A stretch of DNA of 64,000 nucleotides from Natronorubrum halophilum (GTDB lineage: Archaea; Halobacteriota; Halobacteria; Halobacteriales; Natrialbaceae), in contig NZ_QQTY01000002.1 in NCBI RefSeq assembly GCF_003670115.1, positions 868,001 to 932,000 on the forward strand. Direction: 5' to 3'. The position numbers and the translations under genes were made by a program. Shown here piece after piece: positions 27,183 through 34,327 of this stretch. Under the pieces are notes generated by a model. The model did no database searches, was not told the origin of the DNA, and saw nothing but the letters and a program-made list of their open reading frames with translations. Numbering within the stretch: position 1 is the stretch's first letter; each line of letters starts with the position of its first letter.

Positions 27183-27319
27183 ACTGACCACCTTCCGTCC
27201 CACCACTATAGTTCGTCCGGCGCCGATCCGTTCGGTGATCGTCGACCTCGAGTCCCCGCCGCCGTCCGGCGAGGTGGGGAAGCGCCGCGTTCAAGGGTCG
27301 CGCACGCGGAGTCCTGAAC

Positions 27320-28087
27320 ATGATCGTCGTCGTTCCGGTCGACCCGCCCCGAGAGGGACTCGTGTTATCGTCGCTCGTCGAGCAAACGCCGCTTTCCGCC
27401 GCCGAAGCGGTCACGCTCTACGAAGCGACCGTCATCGACGTTCTTCGGGCCGTCGAGTCCAGCGGTGGCGACCTGCTGATCAACTACCGCGACGCGGACA
27501 CCCTCCCCGCGGCGGTCGCCGATGACGACGCCGAAGCGGAGGTGCGGGCGCTGGCAACCGACGCGCTCGGCGAATTCGAGGAGGAGAGCGGCGCTAACGG
27601 CGAAGGAACCGTCCGATTCGAACGCCAGGTCGGCTCGAGTCGCGCCGCGCGGGTCGGCAACACCGTCACCCACCTGCTCGAGCAGGAGGCGGCGAACAGC
27701 GTCGGTGTCCTCGAGCCGACGGCGCCGCTGGTCGGCCGGACGCAGATCGACGGCACGGCGATGTCGGTCCGCCGTCATGACGTCGTCCTCGGTCCCGCGT
27801 CGGACGGCCGGGTGTACCTCGCCGGCTTTCGCGAGCCGATCGATTTCACCGACGCGTACGCAGTCCCCGAGGTGGCCACGCTGGCCGCACGGAGCGCCGA
27901 AGCGGGACTCGGGGTCGGTTTCGCACCGATGCTCCCAACCGTGGCGACGCCCGCTGGGCTTCGATCGACGCTCGCGATGCTCGAGGCGCGCCGGAGCGCC
28001 GACCAGCCGGGCGCGGCGGCGACGGCTGCAGTCGTCGACGAGTTGGGGCTGGAGATCGGAGACGGAGAGTTGCTCGAGCGAGCGTAG
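27320..28087 (+). CDS. haloarchaeal nucleotidyltransferase-like hypothetical protein
   Basis: 255 residues, acidic. The start IVVVPVDPPREGLVLSSLVEQTPLSAAEAVTLYEATVIDVLRAV and later GVLEPTAPLVGRTQIDGTAMSVRRHDVVLGPASDGRVYLAGFREPIDF resemble the GT-A fold of DUF2064/CofC-like nucleotidyl or glycosyl transferases, with DVVLGPASDGRVYLAG in the place of the family's metal-binding region. The match is by pattern only. In other haloarchaea it would lie just upstream of tRNA-Ser; here the integrative element separates them. Confidence 0.7.
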   Translation: MIVVVPVDPPREGLVLSSLVEQTPLSAAEAVTLYEATVIDVLRAVESSGGDLLINYRDADTLPAAVADDDAEAEVRALATDALGEFEEESGANGEGTVRFERQVGSSRAARVGNTVTHLLEQEAANSVGVLEPTAPLVGRTQIDGTAMSVRRHDVVLGPASDGRVYLAGFREPIDFTDAYAVPEVATLAARSAEAGLGVGFAPMLPTVATPAGLRSTLAMLEARRSADQPGAAATAAVVDELGLEIGDGELLERA

Positions 28088-28128
28088 ACCGATAACCCTT
28101 TTTGAGCGTACGGGAAAGGTGAAGGCGA

Positions 28129-28148
28129 GGTGGGGTGGCAGAGCGGCC
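28129..28148 (+). repeat. attL: fragment of the tRNA-Ser 5' end
   Basis: Identical over 20 bp to the acceptor-stem and D-arm start of tRNA-Ser at 31807; identity stops abruptly on both sides. The native upstream flank of the tRNA should be the sequence at 28088-28128. Confidence 0.85.
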
Positions 28149-28373
28149 CACAAGGCCTCTATTAGCCTTTCTGCGAAATTTGACTGGACTTTTACCCGCT
28201 GGGTGAATCAGACTGCGTTCACTATACCCTGACTGGAGCAGAGAGTGTAAATTCACCAGCCCGATAGAACAGTATTATCGCCAGTAAAGTTGATACCGAG
28301 TAGCTAGATCGTTGTCGGAAGTTGTTTGTATTTTCAGAATTAGTTATATGATAGGTATGGGGGTGTATCTTTG

Positions 28374-28925
28374 ATGTCGAAAGTTGTGCTGAAAGGAGAG
28401 TTCCACTCCAGTAAGGGTGATTTGAAGGAGGAGAAGGAATTAGTGAAACAGGATTTCGATGTTTTAGTCCTAGAGGGTCAAGAAACAGAGTCTGATTATA
28501 GTTTGACAGAGGGATGGTTCCAAATCTCTATTGCAGCTATGTTCTGGCTTGCTGGAAGAATCTATGTTTCGAAAGATATCTTGTTGGACTTGGTCGAGGT
28601 CCAAGATACGGAAGTGATGTTCACGCGAAAAGCTGATTCTGATCTCTTGGAGAATACACCGCTCTCTATGAAATTGTTCTCGGCAATATTGTTCTATACT
28701 TTGGTCCCTGGGAGCGTAGCTGTCGGACTGATATTTCCTAAGATGTGGGGTGCGACTATTCTCTTTCTAGGATTTGTATTGCCTGTTCTGGGAATTCGGA
28801 TTGTCAACACTCGACTAACTCGTGATGAGAAGAACCGTGACAAGATCATGGCGGACAAGATCGCTGATGCTGTGAATGAAGATAAAGATGTTTTGGCAAT
28901 AGTCGGTAATGGTCATGTCAATTGA
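28374..28925 (+). CDS. short TraB-like membrane protein (element cargo)
   Basis: 183 residues, AT-rich codons unlike the host. It resembles a shortened TraB/PrgY protein: N-terminal VLKGEFHSSKGDLKEEKELVKQDFDVLVLEGQE corresponds to the family's GTAHVS...PDVVAVEL region, and the end RDKIMADKIADAVNEDKDVLAIVGNGHVN to its RD.YMA...VVAVVGAGHV motif. Unlike classical TraB (about 350-400 residues) two to four hydrophobic helices lie between the two motifs (about residues 50-70 and 100-140). PrgY/TraB shut down peptide pheromones in enterococci; archaeal roles are unknown. ATG 28374 chosen; a TTG precedes it by one codon. Confidence 0.7.
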   Translation: MSKVVLKGEFHSSKGDLKEEKELVKQDFDVLVLEGQETESDYSLTEGWFQISIAAMFWLAGRIYVSKDILLDLVEVQDTEVMFTRKADSDLLENTPLSMKLFSAILFYTLVPGSVAVGLIFPKMWGATILFLGFVLPVLGIRIVNTRLTRDEKNRDKIMADKIADAVNEDKDVLAIVGNGHVN

Positions 28926-29220
28926 ATAGTAAAGAACCTACCGAATAGTATTGACCTGAATGTTCGTCGCCCCGCCTACGCTAGATTAGACAGACAGCAT
29001 ATCCAAGAGATAGCTTTTCCAATTTTCGAGATGGTATTAGTTCTCTATTCCCTCTATCTTCTCGTCTCTTGGTTCCTGCTTCAAGTAACACGCATCTCTC
29101 CTGATCTTTTCTAGTTGCTTTTAAGACATCTTCTTAAATATTACATTCTCATCGGATTAATTCTAAATGGCTCTGTTGAAACCCTTAGTGAGTTACATAT
29201 CCAGTCGGTAGTTTGAGTAG

Positions 29221-29986
29221 ATGCAGACCCTCCCAAAGTCTCGGTTGCTCCGGTTTGTCGAAGAAGCATTTCAGTTAGCGCAACGTGCCGTAGCTCGATA
29301 CTCCTCAAAGTTCGGAAGACACAACGTATCGAACACTTCTCGACGAACTCATTGAGATGCCCCGTATTCGGAGCGCGATCAACCTCACCGAACTTCCTGC
29401 TCCATCCACGCTATGCAAAGCGTTCGGTAGACTCGATATGGCCGTCTGGAGAATGGTTCTCAATCTCTCTGTTTCACTACTCCCGACCAACGGAGTTACG
29501 GGGATCGACGCTTCGGGCTTCGACCGCAGTCACGCCTCAAAACACTACACAAAACGAACCGAACTCACGATTCAGCAGCTCAAAGTGACGCTACTGGTCG
29601 ATACGAAGCTAAACGCAGTCCTCGATCTACACGTGACGACGACACGAAAACACGATAGCCAGATCGCTCCCTCGTTGATCAAACGCAATCCCGAGCATAT
29701 TGACATTCTTCTCGGTGACAAAGGGTACGACGACCAGAAAATCAGACGACTTGCCCGTCAATACGAAGTTCGTCCACTGATTAAGCATCGTGAGTTCACA
29801 TCGCCCCACAAGGCATGGAACGCACGCTTAGACGCTGATCTCTACGGACAGCGGAGTCAATCCGAGACTGTCAACTCAACACTCAAGCGAAAGTACGGTG
29901 CGTTCGTCCGCTCACGACGCTGGTGGAAACAATTCCGTGAACTCACCATCGCTTGTCTCGTTCATAATATCGACCGATCACTCTGA
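29221..29986 (+). pseudogene. IS5-group transposase, frame broken by internal deletion
   Basis: The ATG at 29221 opens QTLPKSRLLRFVEEAFQLAQRAVARYSSKF, the usual N-terminus, but the frame is lost near 29310. Translation resumes in another frame with TTYRTLLDELIEMPRIRS and continues to the TGA at 29984. DDE motifs are present (GIDASGFDRSHASKHY, LLGDKGYDDQKIRRLA, QRSQSETVNSTLKRKYGAF). From the family length I infer that about 15 residues are missing at the break. Not functional as written unless expressed as a fragment. Confidence 0.8.
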
Positions 29987-30021
29987 GCAGTCAATTCAGG
30001 ATGAAAGTATCATAGAACAGC

Positions 30022-30273
30022 TCAAGCGGATGCAGAACGCCGTTTTGCAGCGTGTACTCCGAGAAGATAGATTAGGATGACGAGAAGTTCGACTACGACT
30101 AACTCGATGACAGTACTGAAAACGAATGCAAGCCCCACTCCTAGAACGAATACAGATGCTCCTACGACTACCGGGGAGCGCGAGCCATACTTTTTCGCCT
30201 CAGAATAGACGAACCACGAGATGAGAGCTTGTACGACGAGGAATATCGGGGTTCCAATACCGAATGCAGGCAT
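30022..30273 (-). CDS. small membrane protein inside the element
   Basis: 83 residues: PAFGIGTPIFLVVQALISWFVYSEAKKYGSRSPVVVGASVFVLGVGLAFVF, then two more hydrophobic stretches and a basic end HAAKRRSASA. Three helices predicted. The VYSEAKKYGSRSP loop resembles the short 'A-K-x-R-G' loops of other haloarchaeal mini membrane proteins. Function unknown; AT-rich like the rest of the element. Confidence 0.5.
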   Translation of the reverse strand: MPAFGIGTPIFLVVQALISWFVYSEAKKYGSRSPVVVGASVFVLGVGLAFVFSTVIELVVVELLVILIYLLGVHAAKRRSASA

Positions 30274-30560
30274 AGAAACATATTTTTCCGTCTATACAAG
30301 TACTTTCGGTGAAGATTGTCCACACCTCTTGACGGAGAGATGAACGGTAACTACGCAGTTCCCATCTACCGACTGTTTCATTCTAGATTGTGTATGAAGA
30401 ATAGGATTTCAACAGAGCCTTCTGAATCTATTCTTTCTACTCAGCACTCCTATTTGATAGCAACCAGTGTGATCGACACTTGCTCCGTTACCTACTTGGC
30501 CTGTTTCTAACGGTTTTTCACAATTTTATTGATAAAGGAACTGCGCTACTATTTTTCCGA

Positions 30561-31658
30561 TTAACCCATTCTATCTAAAGCATCCCTCCGATCCTTGACT
30601 GGAGCTTGATCATATTTCATTGTCGTCTCTGAACGTCTATGTCGAAGTTGACTCTGAGCAGCTGCTAAACCTTCTTCTCGAGCCATGTAGGTCCCCACTG
30701 AGTGTCTAATCGTATACCAGCTAATGTCCCGATCAATATCTGCAATTTCGCATAGATTATCGAGGAGAACACGCAAAGAGGACGAACTGTAAGGGTTGCT
30801 ATGACGTGTTAGCCATAGCGAATCATTGTCGTCGTACTTCTCGTAGAGATCTCGTTCAAGCAACCATCGCCCAAGAATATCAGCTGTTTCCCGCCGAAGG
30901 CTAACAACCCAGTTTTCTTCATTCTTCGATGATTCTTTCTCTGGGATTCGTAAAACGGCATTCTCTACATCCACCCAGTATGTTTTTGCGCGTCCGACTT
31001 CGATCGGACGTAATCCGGCGTCAAGACTTGTATGCACTATAGATGGATATTTGAATCCGTTTGCTCGATTCCAGTCTTCTTGGGTTATCTCTTTCTTAGC
31101 CTTTCCGAAGCGCCGAGCTAAATGTATTTTCCACTTATCGCGTCCATCCGGATCAAGAGCGCTATAGGCGGGAACAGTCCCGTATTCGAGAGATGCTTCT
31201 CGAAGTTTACGACGCTCTTTTTCTGTCACAAAGTCCTTTGGTTGCGAAACACTCGAGCTTCCTTTTAGTTTGATGTCCGGGTCCCATTTGTCTGTCGCTG
31301 AGTGCCACCTGAATAGGGCCTTCAAAGCCAGCTGGACGTTATTCAGATGACTTTTGGTATAATCGTCCTTCACCAGTTCTCGAAGATATAATTCTGCCTC
31401 GTCGTGTGTCATCTGAACAGAGTAGCCGTCTTGACGATCCCATGTCCACCTATAGAACTTGTCAGTGATTGCTGCATAATTTCTGGCGGTGTCGTGGGCA
31501 TATCCCTCAAGTGCTTCGGGGTCTTTTCCGAAGTTCGCAAGCCACTCAATGAGGTCTCGACGGTGGTGTTCGTAGTCTACCCATTGGCGTTCATTCAGAT
31601 ATTCTTCACTCGGGCCAGGGATTAAAACGATACCTTCAACTTTCTCGGTGTCTTTCAT
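30561..31658 (-). CDS. tyrosine recombinase/integrase of the tRNA-Ser element
   Basis: 365 residues. N-terminal SAM-like core-binding domain (HHRRDLIEWLANFGKDPEALEGYAHDTARNYAAITDKFYRW), then catalytic domain with first Arg in TSLDAGLRPIEVGRA, Lys in PEKESSKNEENWVV, second Arg in SWYTIRHSVGTYMARE, His in QSQLRHRRSETTMKYDQ and nucleophile Tyr in TMKYDQAP. It looks intact and so could still be active. It sits 150 bp from the tRNA-Ser gene, its presumed attachment site. AT-rich codons show recent foreign origin. Confidence 0.93.
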   Translation of the reverse strand: MKDTEKVEGIVLIPGPSEEYLNERQWVDYEHHRRDLIEWLANFGKDPEALEGYAHDTARNYAAITDKFYRWTWDRQDGYSVQMTHDEAELYLRELVKDDYTKSHLNNVQLALKALFRWHSATDKWDPDIKLKGSSSVSQPKDFVTEKERRKLREASLEYGTVPAYSALDPDGRDKWKIHLARRFGKAKKEITQEDWNRANGFKYPSIVHTSLDAGLRPIEVGRAKTYWVDVENAVLRIPEKESSKNEENWVVSLRRETADILGRWLLERDLYEKYDDNDSLWLTRHSNPYSSSSLRVLLDNLCEIADIDRDISWYTIRHSVGTYMAREEGLAAAQSQLRHRRSETTMKYDQAPVKDRRDALDRMG

Positions 31659-31662
31659 CGAA

Positions 31663-31734
31663 TCAGCCCCTCAGAGCATGGTTAACAGCGGTTCCAATAC
31701 GATTCAATCTAGCTTCGGTGGAATACGTGTCCAT
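31663..31734 (-). CDS. possible 23-residue leader ORF before the integrase
   Basis: ATG at 31734 opens DTYSTEARLNRIGTAVNHAL followed by RG and a TGA at 31663-31665, only 4 bp before the integrase start. It may be a short cotranscribed peptide or a remnant of an earlier integrase N-terminus. No similarity recognised. Confidence 0.3.
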   Translation of the reverse strand: MDTYSTEARLNRIGTAVNHALRG

Positions 31735-31806
31735 GGTTGCTATGTTGGATTGAAGCCGTATATCGCCTGATTTCGGGGGGTACAAGCCCTAACAGCTATT
31801 AAGCTT

Positions 31807-31890
31807 GGTGGGGTGGCAGAGCGGCCTAACGCGCCTGCCTTGAGAGCAGGTGGCCTCCAAGCCTCATGGGTTCAAATCCCATCCCCACCG
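31807..31890 (+). tRNA. tRNA-Ser (anticodon TGA)
   Basis: 84 nt. Acceptor stem GGTGGGG / CCCCACC with discriminator G, anticodon stem CCTGC / GCAGG around loop CTTGAGA (anticodon TGA), long class II variable arm, T loop in GGTTCAAATCCC. The 5' first 20 bp are repeated at 28129-28148 as the attL of the adjacent integrative element, so its upstream promoter now comes from element DNA. Confidence 0.96.
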
Positions 31891-31942
31891 TTTTCCGCGA
31901 GCGAATACGACGAACGTAGTGAGGAGTCTCTCGAGCGGAAAA
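31891..31942 (+). terminator. inverted repeat just downstream of tRNA-Ser
   Basis: TTTTCCGC (31891-31898) pairs with GCGGAAAA (31935-31942); flanking GAG / CTC extends the stem. Position just after the tRNA suggests a 3' processing or termination structure, but it could also be a remnant of past integration. Confidence 0.4.
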
Positions 31943-32011
31943 CGAAACGATGGGATTTGAACTACGCCGAGACGGTCGTCCTCGCTTCGCTCGGACGCTG
32001 CGACTCGTTTC

Positions 32012-32031
32012 GTTCAAATCCCATCCTCACC
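32012..32031 (+). repeat. copy of the tRNA-Ser 3' end
   Basis: GTTCAAATCCCATCCTCACC matches the tRNA-Ser 3' end (31870-31889) at 19 of 20 positions. An inverted copy of its first 14 bases lies at 31949-31962. It looks like an att scar from a different, earlier integration at the 3' end of the same tRNA. Confidence 0.65.
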
Positions 32032-32086
32032 ACTGTGCATGTGACAGAGTGGGTTGCCCGGACGGCGATTCTCGAGCCCCTCGAGC

Positions 32087-33130
32087 CTACTGGTAGGACA
32101 GTTCGAGGTCGCGCGCTCGGCCCAGCAGGTCCTCGTCGTAGTACGTTTCAGTCTGCTCGGGGCGGGTCCCGTCGATCGCACGGACCTGCTGGATCGTATT
32201 GCGGAAGACCTTGAACGTCGCCTCGTCGACCATCTGACCGTCGAGGGTGACCGCGCCGGTCCCCTCGCGTTTGGCCGCGTTGAAGCGCTCGATCTTGCTC
32301 ACGTCGCGCTCGAGTTCGTCCGGTGTGGGCATGTGGATCGTGTTGGCCTGAATCGTCTGTTTAGGGTAGAGAGACCAGGAGCCGTCGAGTCCGAGGTGGG
32401 CCTCGTGTTCGACCTGATCCGCGTAGGCGTCGGCGTTGTAGTAGGTCAGGCCGGCCCGTTCCTTGAACAGGTCGTCGAACGGACCGCCGATACAGAGCAG
32501 ATCGGCGGCGCTGGCTTCGTTCGAGAGCGCCTCGAGGAGGCCGTCCCAGCGCGGGCGGCCGGTGCCGAGGTCTCGAGCGCCGAGTTCGGCGGCGTAGTCG
32601 ACGGGGCCGAAGACCAGCGCGGTGAGCCGGGATTCCGCGCCGAACTTCGAAATTTCGCGGAGATCCGAGCGGGCGCGCCCGGTCTCGACGATGATCGAGA
32701 GGCGGATCGAGCCGTCCGCGTAGCCGTGTTCGGCTTCGGCTTCCGCGACGACTTCGGCGGCGCGCTCGACGTCTTCGACGCGGCCGACCTTGGGAACGAC
32801 GACGCCGTCGAGTTCGTCGCCGATCTCGCCGACGAGTCGGTCGATCTGTTCGCGGCCGCGGTCGCGGAAGGACTCGTCCTCGTAGCTCCACTCGACGCGG
32901 GGCCAGATCTCGCCGGGGAAGTCGTACTCGGGAACGAGTTCGATCGTGTTCTCGAGCCCCTCGTCTTTCATGTTCGGGGCCGTCCCGTCCTCCATGTCAG
33001 GGACGAGCCAGTCGGGAGCCTGGAAGCCCTCGGCCTCGAGGCCCGAACGGAGGTACTTCGCCGAGTCGTCTTTCGGGACGCCGGCCGGTGCGGTCTGGAA
33101 GGTTCGGCAGAGTCGGATGTCGTCGGTCAT
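32087..33130 (-). CDS. beta-methylmalyl-CoA/malyl-CoA lyase (HpcH/HpaI-CitE family)
   Basis: 347 residues. TIM-barrel lyase with LVPDMEDGTAPNMKDEGLENTIE, the Mg-binding IIVETGRARSDLREI, and LVFGPVDYAAELGARD. In the haloarchaeal methylaspartate cycle this type cleaves beta-methylmalyl-CoA to glyoxylate and propionyl-CoA (and makes malyl-CoA from acetyl-CoA and glyoxylate). Its place directly after the mesaconyl-CoA hydratase gene supports that assignment over plain citrate lyase beta. Last gene of the five-gene minus-strand cluster; 54 bp from mch. Confidence 0.92.
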   Translation of the reverse strand: MTDDIRLCRTFQTAPAGVPKDDSAKYLRSGLEAEGFQAPDWLVPDMEDGTAPNMKDEGLENTIELVPEYDFPGEIWPRVEWSYEDESFRDRGREQIDRLVGEIGDELDGVVVPKVGRVEDVERAAEVVAEAEAEHGYADGSIRLSIIVETGRARSDLREISKFGAESRLTALVFGPVDYAAELGARDLGTGRPRWDGLLEALSNEASAADLLCIGGPFDDLFKERAGLTYYNADAYADQVEHEAHLGLDGSWSLYPKQTIQANTIHMPTPDELERDVSKIERFNAAKREGTGAVTLDGQMVDEATFKVFRNTIQQVRAIDGTRPEQTETYYDEDLLGRARDLELSYQ

Positions 33131-33184
33131 GTGTATGAGGTTGTGTTTGGAGTCGTCTGCAGTCGGTGTCGTGCGTCGATCGAG

Positions 33185-34327
33185 TCAGCGGGAGCGCTTT
33201 CGAATCTCCGCCGTGCGCGTGCCCGAGTAGACGGGTTCGTCGTCCTGGTTGAACGCGACGTGTTCGAACCGGACGGTGCCCGCCTCGTCGCTGCCCGCAT
33301 CGTCCGTGGCGGAGAGCACGCGCGTGAACGCGTAGACGGTGTCGCCCACCGCGACGAAGGTGTGGAACGATTCGTCGTCGAAGCCGACCTCGCGCCAGGT
33401 TCGCTCGTCGGAGCGGGCGTGACCCAGCGCCGTCGAGCGGGTGACGTCGCCGTAGGTGACGATGCCGCCCGACGGCGAGTCGGCCATCACGTCGACGTTG
33501 TGGTGTTGTTTGGCCGTGTTGAGCGTCGCGAGGGGCAGGGAGGCGACGGTGACGTCGTCCTGCGTCCGGCCGCGCTCGTGCCGGTAGGCGACGGCCGCAT
33601 CGCGACCGTCGGCCTCCTCGAGGGCGTCGACGAAGTCCTCGAAGTAGCCGCCGTCGGGTGCGACGAACGCCGCCGGGAGAGTGGGTTCGTCGTCGTCCGC
33701 GTCGGCGGCCGCGGCCCCACCGTCGGTTCCCTCACCGTTCCCGTCCGCCGCGACGGGGTCGCGCCGCGGGATCATGTTCGTGCGCTCGTAGGAACAGAGC
33801 ACGTCGCCGGTCTCGGCGTCCGTTCCACGGGTGCGCCAGGAGACGATGCCGTACTTCGGTCGGGAACTCGAGGTCGCCCTATCGACGACCTCGCTTTCGA
33901 CGTGGAGTTCGGTGCCCGCGTAGACGGGTGTCTCGGGGAATCGCACGTCGGTGCGGCCGAGGAAGTAACCGCCCTTCTCGCTCAGGTCCTCGACGGTGAT
34001 ACCCAGCGTGGCGGCGGTGAGGTAGTCCGGGTGAATCGGCGGCTCCTCGTAACCGCGGGCTTCGGCGGCGTCGGTCCGCCAGTAGGCGGGGTCGTGGTTG
34101 AGCGTCTGGCTCATCCAGGACTCGTTGCCCCAGCGGGTGAGCGTGAGCCCGGGATCGTGTTCGACGACGTCGCCCTCGGCGAAGTCCTCGAAGCAGTTGC
34201 CCTTCTCCCTGGTCTCGACCCGCTCGAGCGCCCGCGCGAACGTGTCGGGGTCCGTCAGGTCGATCGGTTGCGGATCGCTTCGCGCTCCGCTCCCGTCGTC
34301 GGAGTTTCCTCGCGATTCCCTAGTCAT
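33185..34327 (-). CDS. mch: mesaconyl-CoA hydratase (double MaoC domain)
   Basis: 380 residues: N-terminal hotdog with NCFEDFAEGDVVEHDPGLTLTRWGNESWMSQTLNHDPAYW and a C-terminal MaoC-like domain (QDDVTVASLPLATLNTAKQHHNVDVM, HTFVAVGDTVYAFTRVL). Hydrates mesaconyl-C1-CoA to beta-methylmalyl-CoA in the methylaspartate cycle. The two halves are joined by an acidic, Asp/Ala/Gly-rich linker (about 208-230). Start codon overlaps the 3' end of mal by 8 bp, so translation is coupled. Confidence 0.92.
   Translation of the reverse strand: MTRESRGNSDDGSGARSDPQPIDLTDPDTFARALERVETREKGNCFEDFAEGDVVEHDPGLTLTRWGNESWMSQTLNHDPAYWRTDAAEARGYEEPPIHPDYLTAATLGITVEDLSEKGGYFLGRTDVRFPETPVYAGTELHVESEVVDRATSSSRPKYGIVSWRTRGTDAETGDVLCSYERTNMIPRRDPVAADGNGEGTDGGAAAADADDDEPTLPAAFVAPDGGYFEDFVDALEEADGRDAAVAYRHERGRTQDDVTVASLPLATLNTAKQHHNVDVMADSPSGGIVTYGDVTRSTALGHARSDERTWREVGFDDESFHTFVAVGDTVYAFTRVLSATDDAGSDEAGTVRFEHVAFNQDDEPVYSGTRTAEIRKRSR

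Larger units (their letters stand above)
29169..30419 (+). mobile_element. degenerate IS5-group insertion sequence
   Basis: Terminal inverted repeats GGCTCTGTTGAAACCC (from 29169) and GGATTTCAACAGAGCC (30404-30419) match at 15 of 16 positions. A broken DDE transposase follows the left end. The element is longer than expected for this group because the 3' part (29990-30400) carries unrelated DNA with a small opposite-strand membrane ORF, so the right repeat may belong to a rearranged copy. Confidence 0.6.
28129..31826. mobile_element. tRNA-Ser-associated mini integrative element
   Basis: The 20 bp at 28129-28148 are identical to the first 20 bp of the tRNA-Ser gene (31807-31826). Between them lie 3.7 kb of markedly AT-richer DNA carrying a tyrosine integrase next to the tRNA, a TraB-like membrane protein, a broken IS5-type element and a small membrane ORF. 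The layout (att repeat - cargo - integrase - att in tRNA) is that of an integrated provirus/plasmid-like island, here stripped to a few genes. Confidence 0.8.
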
